In this document: positions 1 through 9,653 of the stretch, one piece after another | Numbering within the stretch: the first letter of the stretch is position 1 | Layout: each line of letters opens with the position of its first letter | Assembly: GCA_012295275.1 (NCBI GenBank) | Contig: CM022667.1 | Location: 17,285,245 to 17,335,244 of the forward strand | Origin: Chrysomallon squamiferum | Lineage: Eukaryota > Mollusca > Gastropoda > Neomphalida > Peltospiridae | Direction: 5' to 3' | Length of the DNA: 50,000 bases | Made by a program: the position numbers and the translations under genes | The notes under the pieces: model-generated | Databases searched by the model: none | Seen by the model: only the letters and a program-made list of their open reading frames with translations | What the model was told of the DNA's origin: nothing

Positions 1-467
1 ATATATCAGAAAATTGTCCACAACCTCAAAAATCACCGGATGAAAAGACGAAATTAAAACCCATTAGTTCTAAAATCCAGCTTTCAGTGGAATTGCCGTC
101 ACTTAGGCCCAGTTTTAATTAATTGAGCCTTTTAGTGGATAAACATAATCCCACTGCAGTGTATCTTCAGGAAACTTTCCTTAAAGATACTGATCCTATT
201 ACTGTTACGATGCAAATAATTCCAGGAAACTGAAAGCAGAGCATCTGGGGTTGTTTCTATTCTTGTTAAATGTGAATGAACGAATAAATGATGAATGGTT
301 GTTTAACGACATCACAAAAAAATATCAGCTTATCTCAAACAAAGAACTATATATTAACTATATAAAAATTCAAAATTAAAATTAGTCAAAATCTTTTAAT
401 GAGAATATTCCCCAGAGACATTAAATACATCGAAAGGAGGCTGTTGAAGTTACAGCTCATAAAACTG
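1..467 (+). mobile_element. Jockey-like retrotransposon copy A, start of ORF2 endonuclease (dead, cut by window edge)
   Basis: This fragment matches, base for base over long stretches, the ORF1/ORF2 junction and endonuclease start of copy C at 3371-3740. In translation it gives pieces of an APE-type endonuclease: RPSFN, then DKHNP, then LQETFLKD, where LQET holds the family's metal-binding glutamate. A TAA stop lies directly after RPSFN, and copy C has the same stop. The reading frame is lost after about 190, and a foreign segment at 270-398 splits the copy. Homology resumes at ATGAGAATATTCC and fades after about 467. The element enters from outside the window, so its 5' part is not visible. 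Seen: repeat homology and motifs. Inferred: jockey/CR1-group family. Confidence 0.75.
270..398 (+). mobile_element. Small element nested inside jockey copy A
   Basis: Aligning copy A with copy C shows about 128 extra bases between GTTGTTTCTATTCTTGTTAA and ATGAGAATATTCC. The insert contains a degenerate (GAAT)-like tract, then TTGTTTAACGACATCAC, and an A/T-rich remainder. The TTTAACGACA core recurs at 9339, 12177 and 21551 in this window, so the insert is probably a fragment of that short dispersed family. No clear target-site duplication could be read. Extents are accurate to about 10 bases. Confidence 0.6.
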
Positions 468-1084
468 ATCAGCCATAGGAAGATATGGAGGAAAATCCCT
501 CTTCATGGCAGATAAGGTTTGCGACCATGACTCAAAACTGTCTCATCCTTCCTGCACTTTTTTTGCCATAAAGGTATGGCTTGACAAATGAAGTTTGTTC
601 GCGATCGCACCGTCGATGAATCTGTAATCTTTCAACATGATAAAGTAAACGTATTTTATCCTGACATTGAAAACTGAATATTCACTATACGAACTTAATT
701 CAACACATGAGAGAACTTTTACGAAAAGATTTTTTTTTTTTTTGATATCTGTTAATTCCTTTTTAATATATTCTGTCAAATATAAAAATGTTTTTAAAAA
801 TTGTTTATATCCTAGTAAGTTAATTGACAGGGTGTCTGAATAATATTGATCATTTTTATGCCGATTTCTAGTTGGTGGCAATAATAAGTGATTAATAATT
901 AAAATTAAAAAAAATTAAAAAGAGAGACTTTGAAAAGAGTCCATGTAGAAGTTTTGAGCTTATCAATCTCGGATGAAAAGTCTATGATAAATGGTGTGAA
1001 TAAATCGAAGGTTACTTCTTTCTCATTCATGAACAAGATTTCTAGTTATTAGGTCCTCCAATGAAGGAGCCTTGCGTAAAACAT
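468..1084. other. Unassigned AT-rich sequence between jockey fragments
   Basis: No recognisable coding homology. It contains a poly-T tract near 730-743. Part of 468-540 may be highly decayed ORF2, because a stretch near 490-515 vaguely resembles the endonuclease region of copy C, but I cannot align it with confidence. The open frame on the minus strand (543-881) has no family features and is probably fortuitous. Confidence 0.4.
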
Positions 1085-1412
1085 CTCCATTTGCCATTTA
1101 AAAGGGACTCGCTGCTTTGGCCAGTGAACCCCTAAAATCTCAAAAAGCTTCGGTATGGTTCACAGCCTTTATAATGTTAAACTGAGAAACCTTCCTGATG
1201 TCTGCTTAAATCTACCGTATTGTGCAGTACTGCAATAAGAGTTACTGCACATAACTCTCCCTTAAATCGTACAAGAATTTCAGAAGATGAGATATGTGAA
1301 AATCTCTCTTCCCAAAGGGGCATCATTTGTGAAGCAGATCAGTGTTTATCTGAATAATGAGTTAGTTCCATCGTTGATCCTCGCTTTAGCAAACCATTAA
1401 TGGAACTGCGTA
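1085..1412 (+). mobile_element. Jockey-like copy B, fragment of ORF1 (gag-like), heavily mutated
   Basis: This DNA is homologous to the middle of ORF1 in copy C at about 2398-2720. The clearest part runs from GATGAGATATGTGAAAATCT near 1286 through GAAGCAGATCAGTGTTTATCT to AATGAGTTAGTTCCA, paired with 2620-2699 of copy C. Upstream, a stretch near 1100-1150 aligns with the GEPKN-VKKL region of copy C. Past 1378 a frameshift separates LIL from FSKPLM, which is the usual family order. Several stops and shifts make this a pseudogene. The end of ORF1 with the zinc knuckles is absent here. Confidence 0.6.
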
Positions 1413-2225
1413 GATTCATCAGAACTTTTATTAATATTTTTTAAAAATACTTTAAATGTCATTTAATGTGATACTTGCATTTTATATTATACAAATAATT
1501 TCTATATCACTCTCTATTTGACGTCCAATAGCCCAATTATAAGATGTATCAGTACATCAAAGGTTATATTACCATTTTGGGATAATAAAAGAGTTAAGAA
1601 AATAAATAAGTTAATGTACAATTTGTCACTGAACGTTATACGCTTCTGTTAATTTTGCTTATATCTTTCTGCGCACTTAAATATTAATTACTAAAAGAGT
1701 TATTTCCAGCTGAAAACCTCGCAAACCGAAGTTTTTAAATTATTCAAATTTATTGAAAAATCCAGCACTAAGTCTGGCAACTACCGAGTTTTAGCTCTGC
1801 GTGTGCAATAACTTCATCATGGTGCGGGAGTGAATATTCTTAGAATGGCCAATAACTGCACAACTCGTCGTGCGATCCGTGAAGAGGACGATGGGATCCT
1901 GGTGGTTGAGTCGTTATTAATGTATGCAACCGAGCACATTGCCATTGACAACACACCACTTTGGCCCGGAGATCATGAACTGAACGGATCAATCGGCTGG
2001 TCACGCCAAGCTCAAGAGCTTACCACCATTGTTTAGTTTAATTTTATCAAGAGCAAAGATGGTAGTAACTTCTAGTCTGTATCTGTTGCTCTTGGGGCGG
2101 TGGCAAGGGTCAATCAGGAGATTTATATATTTGTTGCCTGAGTGTATTAATCATGTATCTCTGGTATGACTGTCTGGTGGTTATCCGCAGCAGCATGTCC
2201 CCTTGTTGAACTTCAATTACTCAGT
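1413..2225 (+). other. Region upstream of copy C; possible 5' UTR of the retrotransposon
   Basis: The first 300 bases are AT-rich and featureless. From about 1715 the sequence becomes more balanced in composition. It contains a 68-codon open frame (1830-2036) that I do not recognise: it starts MNILRMANN, has an acidic stretch REEDDG, and has no membrane segment or known motif. Because ORF1 of copy C begins soon after, about 1715-2225 may be the 5' untranslated region of that element. This rests only on position and composition. The open frame is not supported as a gene. Confidence 0.3.
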
Positions 2226-3355
2226 TATGGCTGAACTTAAAATAAATTTAACTCAACTATTGAATCATCATCTTCTGATGAAGAGTCTACAAATACTGTG
2301 AAAAAATCAAAATGTATTTCTTCTAAAACTTGGCCGAGGTTTCTCGTCATTGCGTCTGCTGATGACGAAGCCTTGAAAAACTTATCGCCTTTTACGATAC
2401 AGAAGGGGTTCCAAATTTTGGCCGGTGAGCCTAAAAATGTTAAGAAACTCGTGAATGGTTCATTGTTGGTAGAATCCCCAACAGAGAGTCATTCTGAAAA
2501 TTTACTTAAGTCAAGAATTTTGTGTGGCATACCAATTGGAGTCCGTCTGCACACAACACTACATACATTGAAAGGAGTGATTCAGTGTAGGGATCTGGAA
2601 GGTGTCGTCAGTGAGGAAGAAATTTGCGAAAATCTCTACTCACAAAGTTTCATATCTGTCAAGCAGATAAAGGTACGTCGGAACGAGCTTGTTCCAATAA
2701 GTTTTTATTCTGACATTGAATGTGCCCACTCTTCCAGATTCTTTGAAAGTAGGATATTTGCATGTTCATGTTGTGTCATACATTCCAAATCCTCTACGAT
2801 GTTTTAAATGTCTCAAATATGGACATGGACAGAACACATGTGGTAACAGATTGAATTGTTCGATGTGGACATCTTGATGACAGCAAGACATGTCGAAATG
2901 ATATGACATGTACCATTTGTGGAGGAAAACACTTTGCGTACTCGCGAGAGTGCCTGAAGTGGAAACTGGAAAAAAACGGTACAATGTATAAAGTCGAAAG
3001 AAAACTGTCATTCCCTGAGGCTTGAAAAGTGGTAGAGTCATCTTCAATAATTGTAGCAAGTAAATCAGATGCAGCCGCTGGTAGGGTTTCTACAGCAAAC
3101 ACTGACATTCAGACTGACTTAACATGGCCAAACGGTGTAGACAAATTTAAAACGATTTCGGATATTGAAAAACAAAGAAACAGAATGCTAAAGGACAAAA
3201 TTCTTTGGATTCTAAAAATCTTTCAAAGGGTTCATCTGCCGGGCTGCCAGCGCACAGCAAGCTGCCTTCTGGAAAAGAGACCAAGAAACACAGTAAGGAT
3301 TCTTCTTCAGAAAGATTAAAGAAAGCTGGAAAACAACTGTTTCTGACCAATAATC
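2226..3355 (+). pseudogene. Jockey-like ORF1 (gag-like RNA-binding protein) of copy C, frameshifted
   Basis: In jockey-type elements ORF1 encodes an RNA-binding nucleocapsid-like protein needed for ribonucleoprotein formation. Here the first open part (2298-2807) has WPRFLVI, then GEPKNVKKL and GSLLVE, an RRM-like region seen in this family. A candidate ATG lies at 2227 (MAELK) in another frame. After a frameshift before about 2730 the protein continues as VGYLH, then YIPNPLRCFKC, with a CX2CX4HX4C zinc knuckle at 2800-2841. A second shift follows, then a second knuckle-like CX2CX3HX6C at 2909-2953. An in-frame TGA at 3023, where the family usually has Arg (a likely CGA to TGA change), precedes a tail with TDLTWP and ISDIEKQ. 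At least two frameshifts and two stops show it is dead. It is followed by ORF2. Confidence 0.8.
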
Positions 3356-3370
3356 CTTGGATGATCTGAC

Positions 3371-4062
3371 TGATAAATCAGAAAATCGTCCACAACCTCG
3401 AAAATCACCGGAAGACAAATTAAAACCCATACTACCTACTAATGACTAATTCCGTTATTCAGTGGAATTACCGTGGTCTTAGGCCCAGTTTTAATTAATT
3501 GTGCCTTTTAATTGATAAACATAATCCCACTACAGTGTGTCGTCTTCAGGAAACTTTCCTTAAAGACTCTGATCCTGTTACTGTCAGGGTTTTTAATCTT
3601 CACTACAAATTCCAGGAAAATGAAAATTGAGCATCTGGGGTTGTTTCCATTCTTGTTAATGAGAATATAACCCAAGTTACATTAAATACTAACTCACAGG
3701 ATGTAGCTGTTAAAGTCACAGCTCATAAAACTATAACACTATGTTTCAGTTTTAACCCTCAAGATCTCTAAGATCTCATAGACCAAATCCCATCTCCTTT
3801 TTATCGAATGGGAGATTTCAGTGGTCGTAATACATTGTGGAGATGTGAAGAGGTTAACACTTAATTCTCAAAAATAATTTGATTCTCTTTAATGATAAAA
3901 GTCACACATATTTTCATTCTGCAAGAGATACGTTCACTTCAGTATATTTAATCCTTTGTAGTCCATCAGTTTATCTCGATTTCTTCTGGGAAGTTGATCC
4001 CGATCCTTTGGTAGTGACCATTTTTCCCATTTTCTTGGAAAATAATGGACCACCTTCTCTTC
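3371..4062 (+). pseudogene. Jockey-like ORF2, APE-type endonuclease domain of copy C, truncated and broken
   Basis: ORF2 of these elements is an endonuclease plus reverse transcriptase that nicks target DNA and primes reverse transcription. Only the endonuclease is present. Motifs in order are IQWNYRGLRPSFN, LQETFLKD (catalytic Glu), ASGVVSILVNE, HKTITLC, MGDFSGRNTLW (family GDFN, with Asn changed to Ser), FNDKSHTYFHSA, LCSPSVYLDF, and finally GSDHF, which is readable only after a single-base shift near 4010-4030. Stops occur after RPSFN, after QENEN, and within the segment PQDL*DLI. A single extra codon occurs before LQET compared with copy A. The reverse transcriptase is absent: homology stops at about 4062, exactly where a 91-bp repeat begins. 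Identification of the domain is confident; the exact clade is not. Confidence 0.8.
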
Positions 4063-4153
4063 AAATGGTTCTTATATTTTAAATTCCATGGATTCGTACG
4101 TCAGGATTGCCAAAAGTGTGACTTATAATTTGATTTTTTATTGATAATTATTT
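4063..4153. repeat. 91-bp direct repeat, left copy
   Basis: This segment is almost identical to 5719-5809, with two A/G differences seen by eye and no gap. It begins right at the 3' break of jockey copy C. It contains ATTCCATGGATTCGTACGTC and AGGATTGCCAAAAGTG. No coding potential. Confidence 0.85.
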
Positions 4154-4185
4154 CATCCTGATGATACTGTTGTTAGTAATTAAAC

Positions 4186-4370
4186 AAAACACCACAAAAA
4201 AAAAAAAAGATAAATAATAAATAAATAATAATAATCATAATAAAAAAATAAATAAAATAAAATAAAATAAAATAAAATAAAATAAAATAAAATAAAATAA
4301 AATAAAATAAAATAAAATAAAATAAAATAAAATAAATTAAATTAAAATAAAATAAAATAATTAATAAAAA
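4186..4370. repeat. Poly-A and (AAATA)n pentanucleotide array
   Basis: A run of A at about 4197-4208 is followed by mixed AAT/AAAT units and then about 18 near-perfect AAATA units (roughly 4247-4336). The end is less regular. An A-rich tail just 3' of a LINE fragment could derive from a retrotransposon tail, but the intervening 91-bp repeat makes this uncertain. Confidence 0.9.
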
Positions 4371-4553
4371 ATGAAAGGAAAAATAAACGGAAAAAAACTA
4401 CATTTTGGTGGCGTAATTAAAACCACACTTTTAGGTAATTACAACATTTTACAGACACGTGACGACAACCTGTTATTAACGCTATTAAAACATATTAGTC
4501 TGTTGGGAAATAAGAACTATGTACATGGCTATTTTGGCACCACCACTGGAGAG

Positions 4554-4564
4554 TGGCAGTCCTC
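4554..4564 (+). repeat. Dispersed core TGGCARTYCTC, site 1
   Basis: Reads TGGCAGTCCTC in the context GGAGAGTGGCAGTCCTCCT. It is one of six occurrences of this 11-base core in the window. Confidence 0.6.
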
Positions 4565-4810
4565 CTATATACAGGTTTACAATTTAACGCACTAATAATA
4601 CATGGATGTTGGAATATGAGACCACTTTGTTCAGTGAAAACTAAGTTATTTTCTACAACAACATAAAAACGGTACAATTAGCGACCAAATTTAGCGGGGA
4701 AATGTTAAAAAAATAATAATAATAATAATTATAATAATAATAAATATTATTCAAGAATGGAACAATGGCATCAAAGGACGACTAAAACATGCAGCTGTTA
4801 GAAACTTTGA

Positions 4811-4862
4811 TCTAACAGCGCAGTATCACAAACCAGTCTAACAGCGCAGTACCACAAACCAG
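4811..4862. repeat. 26-bp tandem duplication
   Basis: Two head-to-tail 26-base units begin TCTAACAGCGCAGTA and end CACAAACCAG. They differ at a single T/C position. The neighbouring sequence is unique, so this looks like a recent replication-slippage or repair event. Confidence 0.9.
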
Positions 4863-5718
4863 TCGAGACAGAAAGCTCCAGTAAGACGATTTACAGATCA
4901 GTTATGATGTACGTATTCTCTACATAAATAAATTAATATTCAGTATCGGAATATTAGAAACTTCCACGGCTTCAACCCTCCAGCAGCCGTTTTATGGTTT
5001 GTGGTATAAAGGACCGCTTCTGTTTTACAAATGAAGTGATGGCCATGCTTTTATTCGTACATGTCACGTATTATCGTTTAGTCATTGTGAGTGGGGTCGA
5101 TGATATTTCTGGAATGTATAGTATAGTTACAGCCTAAAATAAAATTAATAATTTAAAAAAGAAAGGAAAAGAAAATATTTTTATTTCAATGAACATCGGT
5201 TGAATTTGATACACTGTACTTCATCAATATGGAAGACTAGGAATGCATATATACCCGACACCGAAATTCTACCAGTCTGAATCCACCAACACGAAACGAT
5301 ATAAGCACGACACTGACACGAAATGTAGTTTCGGTCAATGTGACGTTTTTTTCAAAAGGGGGTCTATACTGGATTTTTCAAACTATATATATTATGTGGC
5401 TCTTACAGAGATTATAAAGTCAGAATTCTAATAAAATAACAGAAATAACAAAATCCTATAAAATTCACTAACTAGCTTCATTTTAAAGGCAAAAATAAAT
5501 AAATAAAAATTCGTGAACATACACAAAAATGCATGTACTTCCTACCAGAAATCAGAAGGACTTTCACATTTACACGACAAAAGTGTATTATATACTGAAA
5601 TTTAAATAGAAAACAAAATGAAAATAAAAAAGATTTTATAATAGTTTATGATAAAATATAATACAAATTTGTACAATGGCATCATGTTTATTAAAAATAT
5701 AATAAAATAATAATGAAA
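4863..5718. other. Unique AT-rich sequence, no gene seen
   Basis: No protein homology, tRNA or structured repeat seen. A 62-codon open frame at 5243-5431 has no recognisable features. The segment is bracketed by the two 91-bp repeat copies. Confidence 0.5.
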
Positions 5719-5809
5719 AAATGGTTCTTATATTTTAAATTCCATGGATTCGTACGTCAGGATTGCCAAAAGTGTGACTTATAGTTTGATTTTTTGTTGA
5801 TAATTATTT
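5719..5809. repeat. 91-bp direct repeat, right copy
   Basis: Partner of 4063-4153 at an offset of 1,656 bases, in the same orientation. It is followed by unique sequence, not by an A-rich array as in the left copy. Confidence 0.85.
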
Positions 5810-5995
5810 TCAGTATGATTTACAGTATTCAGTATTATGTTGTAATATAAAGAGGTTACCGTTCCAGTCGACACTGAATGATGACTTTGGTCTGTGAAGA
5901 TTTGGACAATGTAATTGACTTAGGGATGAAATATTTATTGACAAATAACAATGTAAGACTTGAAATACATCTTTCTGTTTTTGTGCTAAAATCAG

Positions 5996-6023
5996 CCTTT
6001 TTTTTTTTTTTTTTTTTTTTTTT
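5996..6023. repeat. Poly-T tract
   Basis: Uninterrupted run of T, followed by C/T-rich sequence. A matching poly-A tract lies at about 6173-6197 some 150 bases away, so the two could pair as an inverted repeat. Confidence 0.9.
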
Positions 6024-6703
6024 CTCTTCTTGTCGCTCAAGTTTTCATGTCTGCTAGAAAACAAAGCTTGTAGAAGCAGGTATTTGTTTAAAATACGTCT
6101 GAACATTGATAATAAATTATGAAATTTAATTGACAAGTTCAAATTATTGGTACAAATTATTTATATAATATAAAAAAATAAAAAAAAAAAAAAAAAACTT
6201 TTTACTCTGCGATACGTCTGAACCTGAGAACTAGGATGCTCCACTGATTCAAAAAAAATAAATAGCAATAACATAAATGATAACGCCATGCTTTTTCTAA
6301 TTATTTTCATCAAAATATATTGTTCAGTTCGGTTAGGTGCCACTGCAAAAGAGAATAAAATTGAGCAAAATCACCATTCCGTTTGGGTATTTGGATTAGT
6401 GTTTTGTGTTGATCTGCGACTAGCAACCCATGTGTAGTATTTGTTTAACTGGCCGAGAGGTTTGTGCTGAAGAGAGCAGTCATCTCCGAAACCAGACGCA
6501 CGCTTGGGATTTGGTGGGCACTGAGAAGTTAATGAGTTGACTTTAACTGCGGTGATAAAAGTGCTAAAATCTTTACAAATGACACTGCCAGCAGTTAACT
6601 ATTAATGTGCTCACATTTACAGATAACTGTTAGGCTTAAAAAAAAGACTTGCTGTGCTGACATGTTTTAAATTGACCACCATATTGGCGGTTATCAAATT
6701 AGT

Positions 6704-6710
<7 letters not shown>
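6024..6710. other. Unique sequence, no gene seen
   Basis: Contains a poly-A tract near 6173-6197 and otherwise non-repetitive AT-rich DNA. No coding homology or RNA gene recognised. Confidence 0.5.
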
Positions 6711-6748
<38 letters not shown>

Positions 6749-6786
6749 AACAACAACAATAATAATAATAATAATAATAATAAAAA
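6711..6786. repeat. Compound poly-T, (CAA)n, (AAT)n microsatellite
   Basis: About 33 T, then AAAACAACAACAACAAT, then AAT units to about 6783. Confidence 0.9.
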
Positions 6787-8187
6787 AGTGGTCACATTTT
6801 TTCTTTTCACTGCTCTGATAATAATAAGAAAAAAGAAAAAAGAAAATGTTTTGGATAGTTCATTTACACTTTATATTTAGAATCTGCTGTATTTGTCGCA
6901 TATTGTATTGATTATAATTATTATTATGATTTCTCTTATTTGATTCATTAACTTTATTTTATCTTCAAGAACTATGTTATTTTGCAAAATACGATCACTG
7001 TCACGAGATACGTAGTTTTGAAATGGCTGGGCAATGAGAAGTTAATGACTTGAAGGTAAGTGCCTAATTGTGTTTGTAGAATTCGGCAAGAAGACACTAC
7101 AGTATTCAGTAAAATCTACAATAAAAATTCATTGTAATTCATGATTATTCAATATCACAAGATGATGCGACGTTAAGTCTTTGCGATAATACCTTTTAAA
7201 TATTATGGGTTTTTTTAGACCTTAGTTGACTAAATATTAATTGTTTTTTTTTGGGTTTCTTTTTTTTTTTTTTTTTTAACAAAAGCGATGATAGAGGTGT
7301 GAAAAATAATAAAATAAAAGCAAAATTAACAACAAAACAAAATCATGCTTAATCCATATAAAGATCTAATTTAGTAGTTTGAAAAAAAAAAAAAAAAAAT
7401 AAAATTCCTGTACATAACAAACATTCTCAAACACAACAGCAATAAATGACAGACCGTTGCTTCTCAGTGCTGCTTAGTATTCGTTTTTGATGACGTCACC
7501 CAAGCACTGGCACTAATAAGAAATGTGCTTTGTTTCTTATAATCATAATTTATGATCACATAGTTATTAGTCTCTTTAATAATTATTATAAATAATAAAA
7601 TAAGACTGTTTCTCTGAAATTAAAATTAACAAACAAAAGGATGTTGCACGTCCATTTTTTTTTTATTATTATTATTATTTCATTTTGTTGTTTTTTTACG
7701 TCCACCATTTTGCATCTGATTTACTGCGAAATGAAACTGTTTTATAATGAAATCATGATTTCAGTAATGAATACAGCTAGACAGTTTATTATTAATCGGT
7801 CACAACTACTAAGAAAAGTAGTTAATCCATATAAACAAACGGTTAACATAAAATATGAATAAACGCTTTCCTTTATATCGCAGTTTTGTCTAGGTACTTA
7901 AAAAATAATAAAATAAAATAAAAATTATACCATTCCGAAGATCATTAACATCTAACCATTTTTTTTTTTTTTTTTTTTTTTTTTCTCTCGAATGTTGTCG
8001 GAAGATTTATATTTATTGTCTAGCAGTGTTGTCTTTGAAGTCTATAGCATTTTCGATGATTGTCCTTAATGAACTGAAAAGCGACTGCTGTTAGTTATAT
8101 CTATAATTTTTGTAGTTTGCTTAAATATCAGTTAATTTAATTACCTGAACAAATATAATTACAGGCTTGCTATTGACAGGTTTCTAT
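6787..8187. other. AT-rich intergenic DNA with homopolymer tracts
   Basis: Poly-T tracts lie at about 7260-7277 and 7961-7984, a poly-A at about 7382-7399, and short ATT repeats near 7663-7680. A TGACGTCA palindrome sits at 7491-7498. No coding sequence was recognised; the open frame at 7641-7862 is low-complexity at its start and has no homology. Confidence 0.5.
7491..7498. promoter_or_regulatory. CRE-like palindrome TGACGTCA
   Basis: Perfect 8-base CREB/ATF consensus. One of five in the window. Function is inferred from the motif only. Confidence 0.35.
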
Positions 8188-8222
8188 TTTATTTTATTTT
8201 AATTTAATTTATTTTATTTTAT
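8188..8222. repeat. (TTTTA)n pentanucleotide tract
   Basis: About seven slightly variable TTTTA/TTTAA units. Confidence 0.8.
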
Positions 8223-8328
8223 TATCCGAAAAGTCATCTGCCGATACGTTAGCAAAGTCATCATGAGACGTGAGAGACAAATGACGGACAGTGTTAGATT
8301 CTGTTCTTCACACACATTTGACTTGTGC

Positions 8329-9030
8329 TTAGAAGTTTAACCTGGAGACAGTTTCCTCAATATGTCTTATTACTGATAAATTAACTGATGCTTTGGTTCT
8401 AACAATGACTGCTGTCGGCTGGTTTACGTTTAGCCTTTCAAGGGCTCTCTGATTGCATCTTAATACCCGACATAAAAAGTATGATTTATTTACTGCTACC
8501 GCCGATATCTTAGGAATAGTTTCTTTTGCAATATTCTTCAAGATGGAAGTATACAAAGATATGGGATCATCAGCACATATGCCAAAATTGAATCCAATTT
8601 ACCTTCGTTAAAAGAGAAGATGGAAAGCGGTCAGTACTGCATGGATGAGGACTGAACTAATCAAGATAAAGTGATAAATGTGTTGAAGTGAAGCTATCAC
8701 TTGCAGAATAAAATATATAGGGGTTTTGTCATTAAAAAGAATCCATACATTTTTGCTTCTTTTTGTTTTTGAAGGGCTTTCTGTTTGTTTTTCAGACTTT
8801 TCAATGCCTGACAGCTTCCTGTGTTTTGTTCCATAATCTCGCCAGGTAATGTCAGTTTGAATTTTAATGCCTCTCGAAGAATCTTTGATTGACTTAATAC
8901 AGCAGATGGTTCCTGGTTGCCTCAATGCTTGAAACGACCTGTTTCACGGTTTCCCGATTTGCACATTTCATCTCTTGTCCTTTGAATCTTTTTGTCAATT
9001 TTCCATCTTGCACATGCACATTAATGTCTA
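8329..9030 (-). pseudogene. Jockey-like copy D, internally deleted ORF1/ORF2 fragment on minus strand
   Basis: Read on the minus strand, 8925-8608 starts as an ORF1 tail with IQTDITW, then KLSGIEKSEKQ, matching the TDLTWP and ISDIEKQ tail of copy C. It passes directly into LFNDKTPIYF, the same endonuclease segment as LFNDKSHTYF at 3890 of copy C. About 600 bases, covering the ORF1 end and most of the endonuclease, are therefore missing from the join. Further along, 8556-8329 encodes SILKNIAKETIPK, QRALERLNVNQPTA and IRHIEETVSRLNF, which resembles the linker between endonuclease and reverse transcriptase in jockey-type ORF2. Sequence from 8926 to about 9030 may be additional ORF1. The reverse transcriptase is absent. 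Boundaries are approximate. Confidence 0.65.
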
Positions 9031-9058
9031 AAATGATCACCCGTTCAGTTGATACATT

Positions 9059-9080
9059 TTTATTTTTTTTTTTTTTTTTT
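9059..9080. repeat. Poly-T tract
   Basis: Run of T with a single interruption, next to the 5' side of minus-strand copy D. Confidence 0.85.
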
Positions 9081-9338
9081 ATTGTTTTATTTATTTATTT
9101 TAAATAATGTAATGTGTAGAATTCATCAAGTCCAACAAGGGTTAAAACTAGTCAGTCATGGTTGGTACACGCGGGCAATACATACGATTGACCCTAGACG
9201 CCGCCACAAGATCAACAGAATAATAAAATGTTTGTTCTTAACAATAAATAAAACAGTGTGTTTTAGCTCTTGAGATTGGCATGTCCAGCCCATTGGTCAG
9301 AATGACATAACCATAACGAATAGACGTTTTGTTATTAC
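9081..9338. other. Unique sequence, possible SINE body
   Basis: Contains a better-balanced patch near 9155-9215 (CACGCGGGCAATACATACGA, CGCCGCCACAAG) leading towards the GGGGTGTCGTTAAA repeat end at 9339. It could be the body of that short element, but no second copy is visible in the window to prove it. Confidence 0.3.
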
Positions 9339-9366
9339 TGGGGTGTCGTTAAACATTCATTCATTT
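9339..9366 (-). repeat. TTTAACGACACCCC repeat end with CATT tail
   Basis: Reads TGGGGTGTCGTTAAA followed by CATTCATTCATT. On the minus strand this is TTTAACGACACCCCA, shared with 12177 (same strand sense reversed) and, in decayed form, with 299. A simple-repeat tail next to a conserved end is typical of a SINE or MITE terminus. Confidence 0.55.
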
Positions 9367-9570
9367 ATGCGCAAGGATACTCTAATCCAGATGTTATGCA
9401 GTTGCTGGCAACCCTTTGACTGACATCTAACACCCGATCTATCTGTCATTTATTATCGCCTATTGTGAGAATATTCCAACAAATTCAGCGAGGTTACTGC
9501 ATGCGTGTAGAAACAAATTAAAATGACAACACTCCTACGTTACTCCAAAATTAATTTATTCTGGTTCTTT

Positions 9571-9653
9571 ATTATTATTTTTTTTTTTTTTCTTTTGTTT
9601 CTTTTTTCTTTTTTTTTTTTTTTTTATTTCTTTCTTTTTTTTTTTTTTTTTTT
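9571..9653. repeat. T-rich low-complexity tract
   Basis: Several poly-T runs separated by single C or A bases. Confidence 0.9.

Noticed and set aside
1830-2036. 68-codon open frame upstream of ORF1 as an independent gene
   Set aside because: No recognised domain, no supporting context, and better explained as part of the retrotransposon 5' region. Kept only as an unassigned region.
4063-5809. The 91-bp repeats as LTRs of a retrovirus-like element
   Set aside because: Ends are not TG...CA, the interior has no gag or pol homology, and no tRNA primer site could be seen. Left as a direct repeat of unknown origin.
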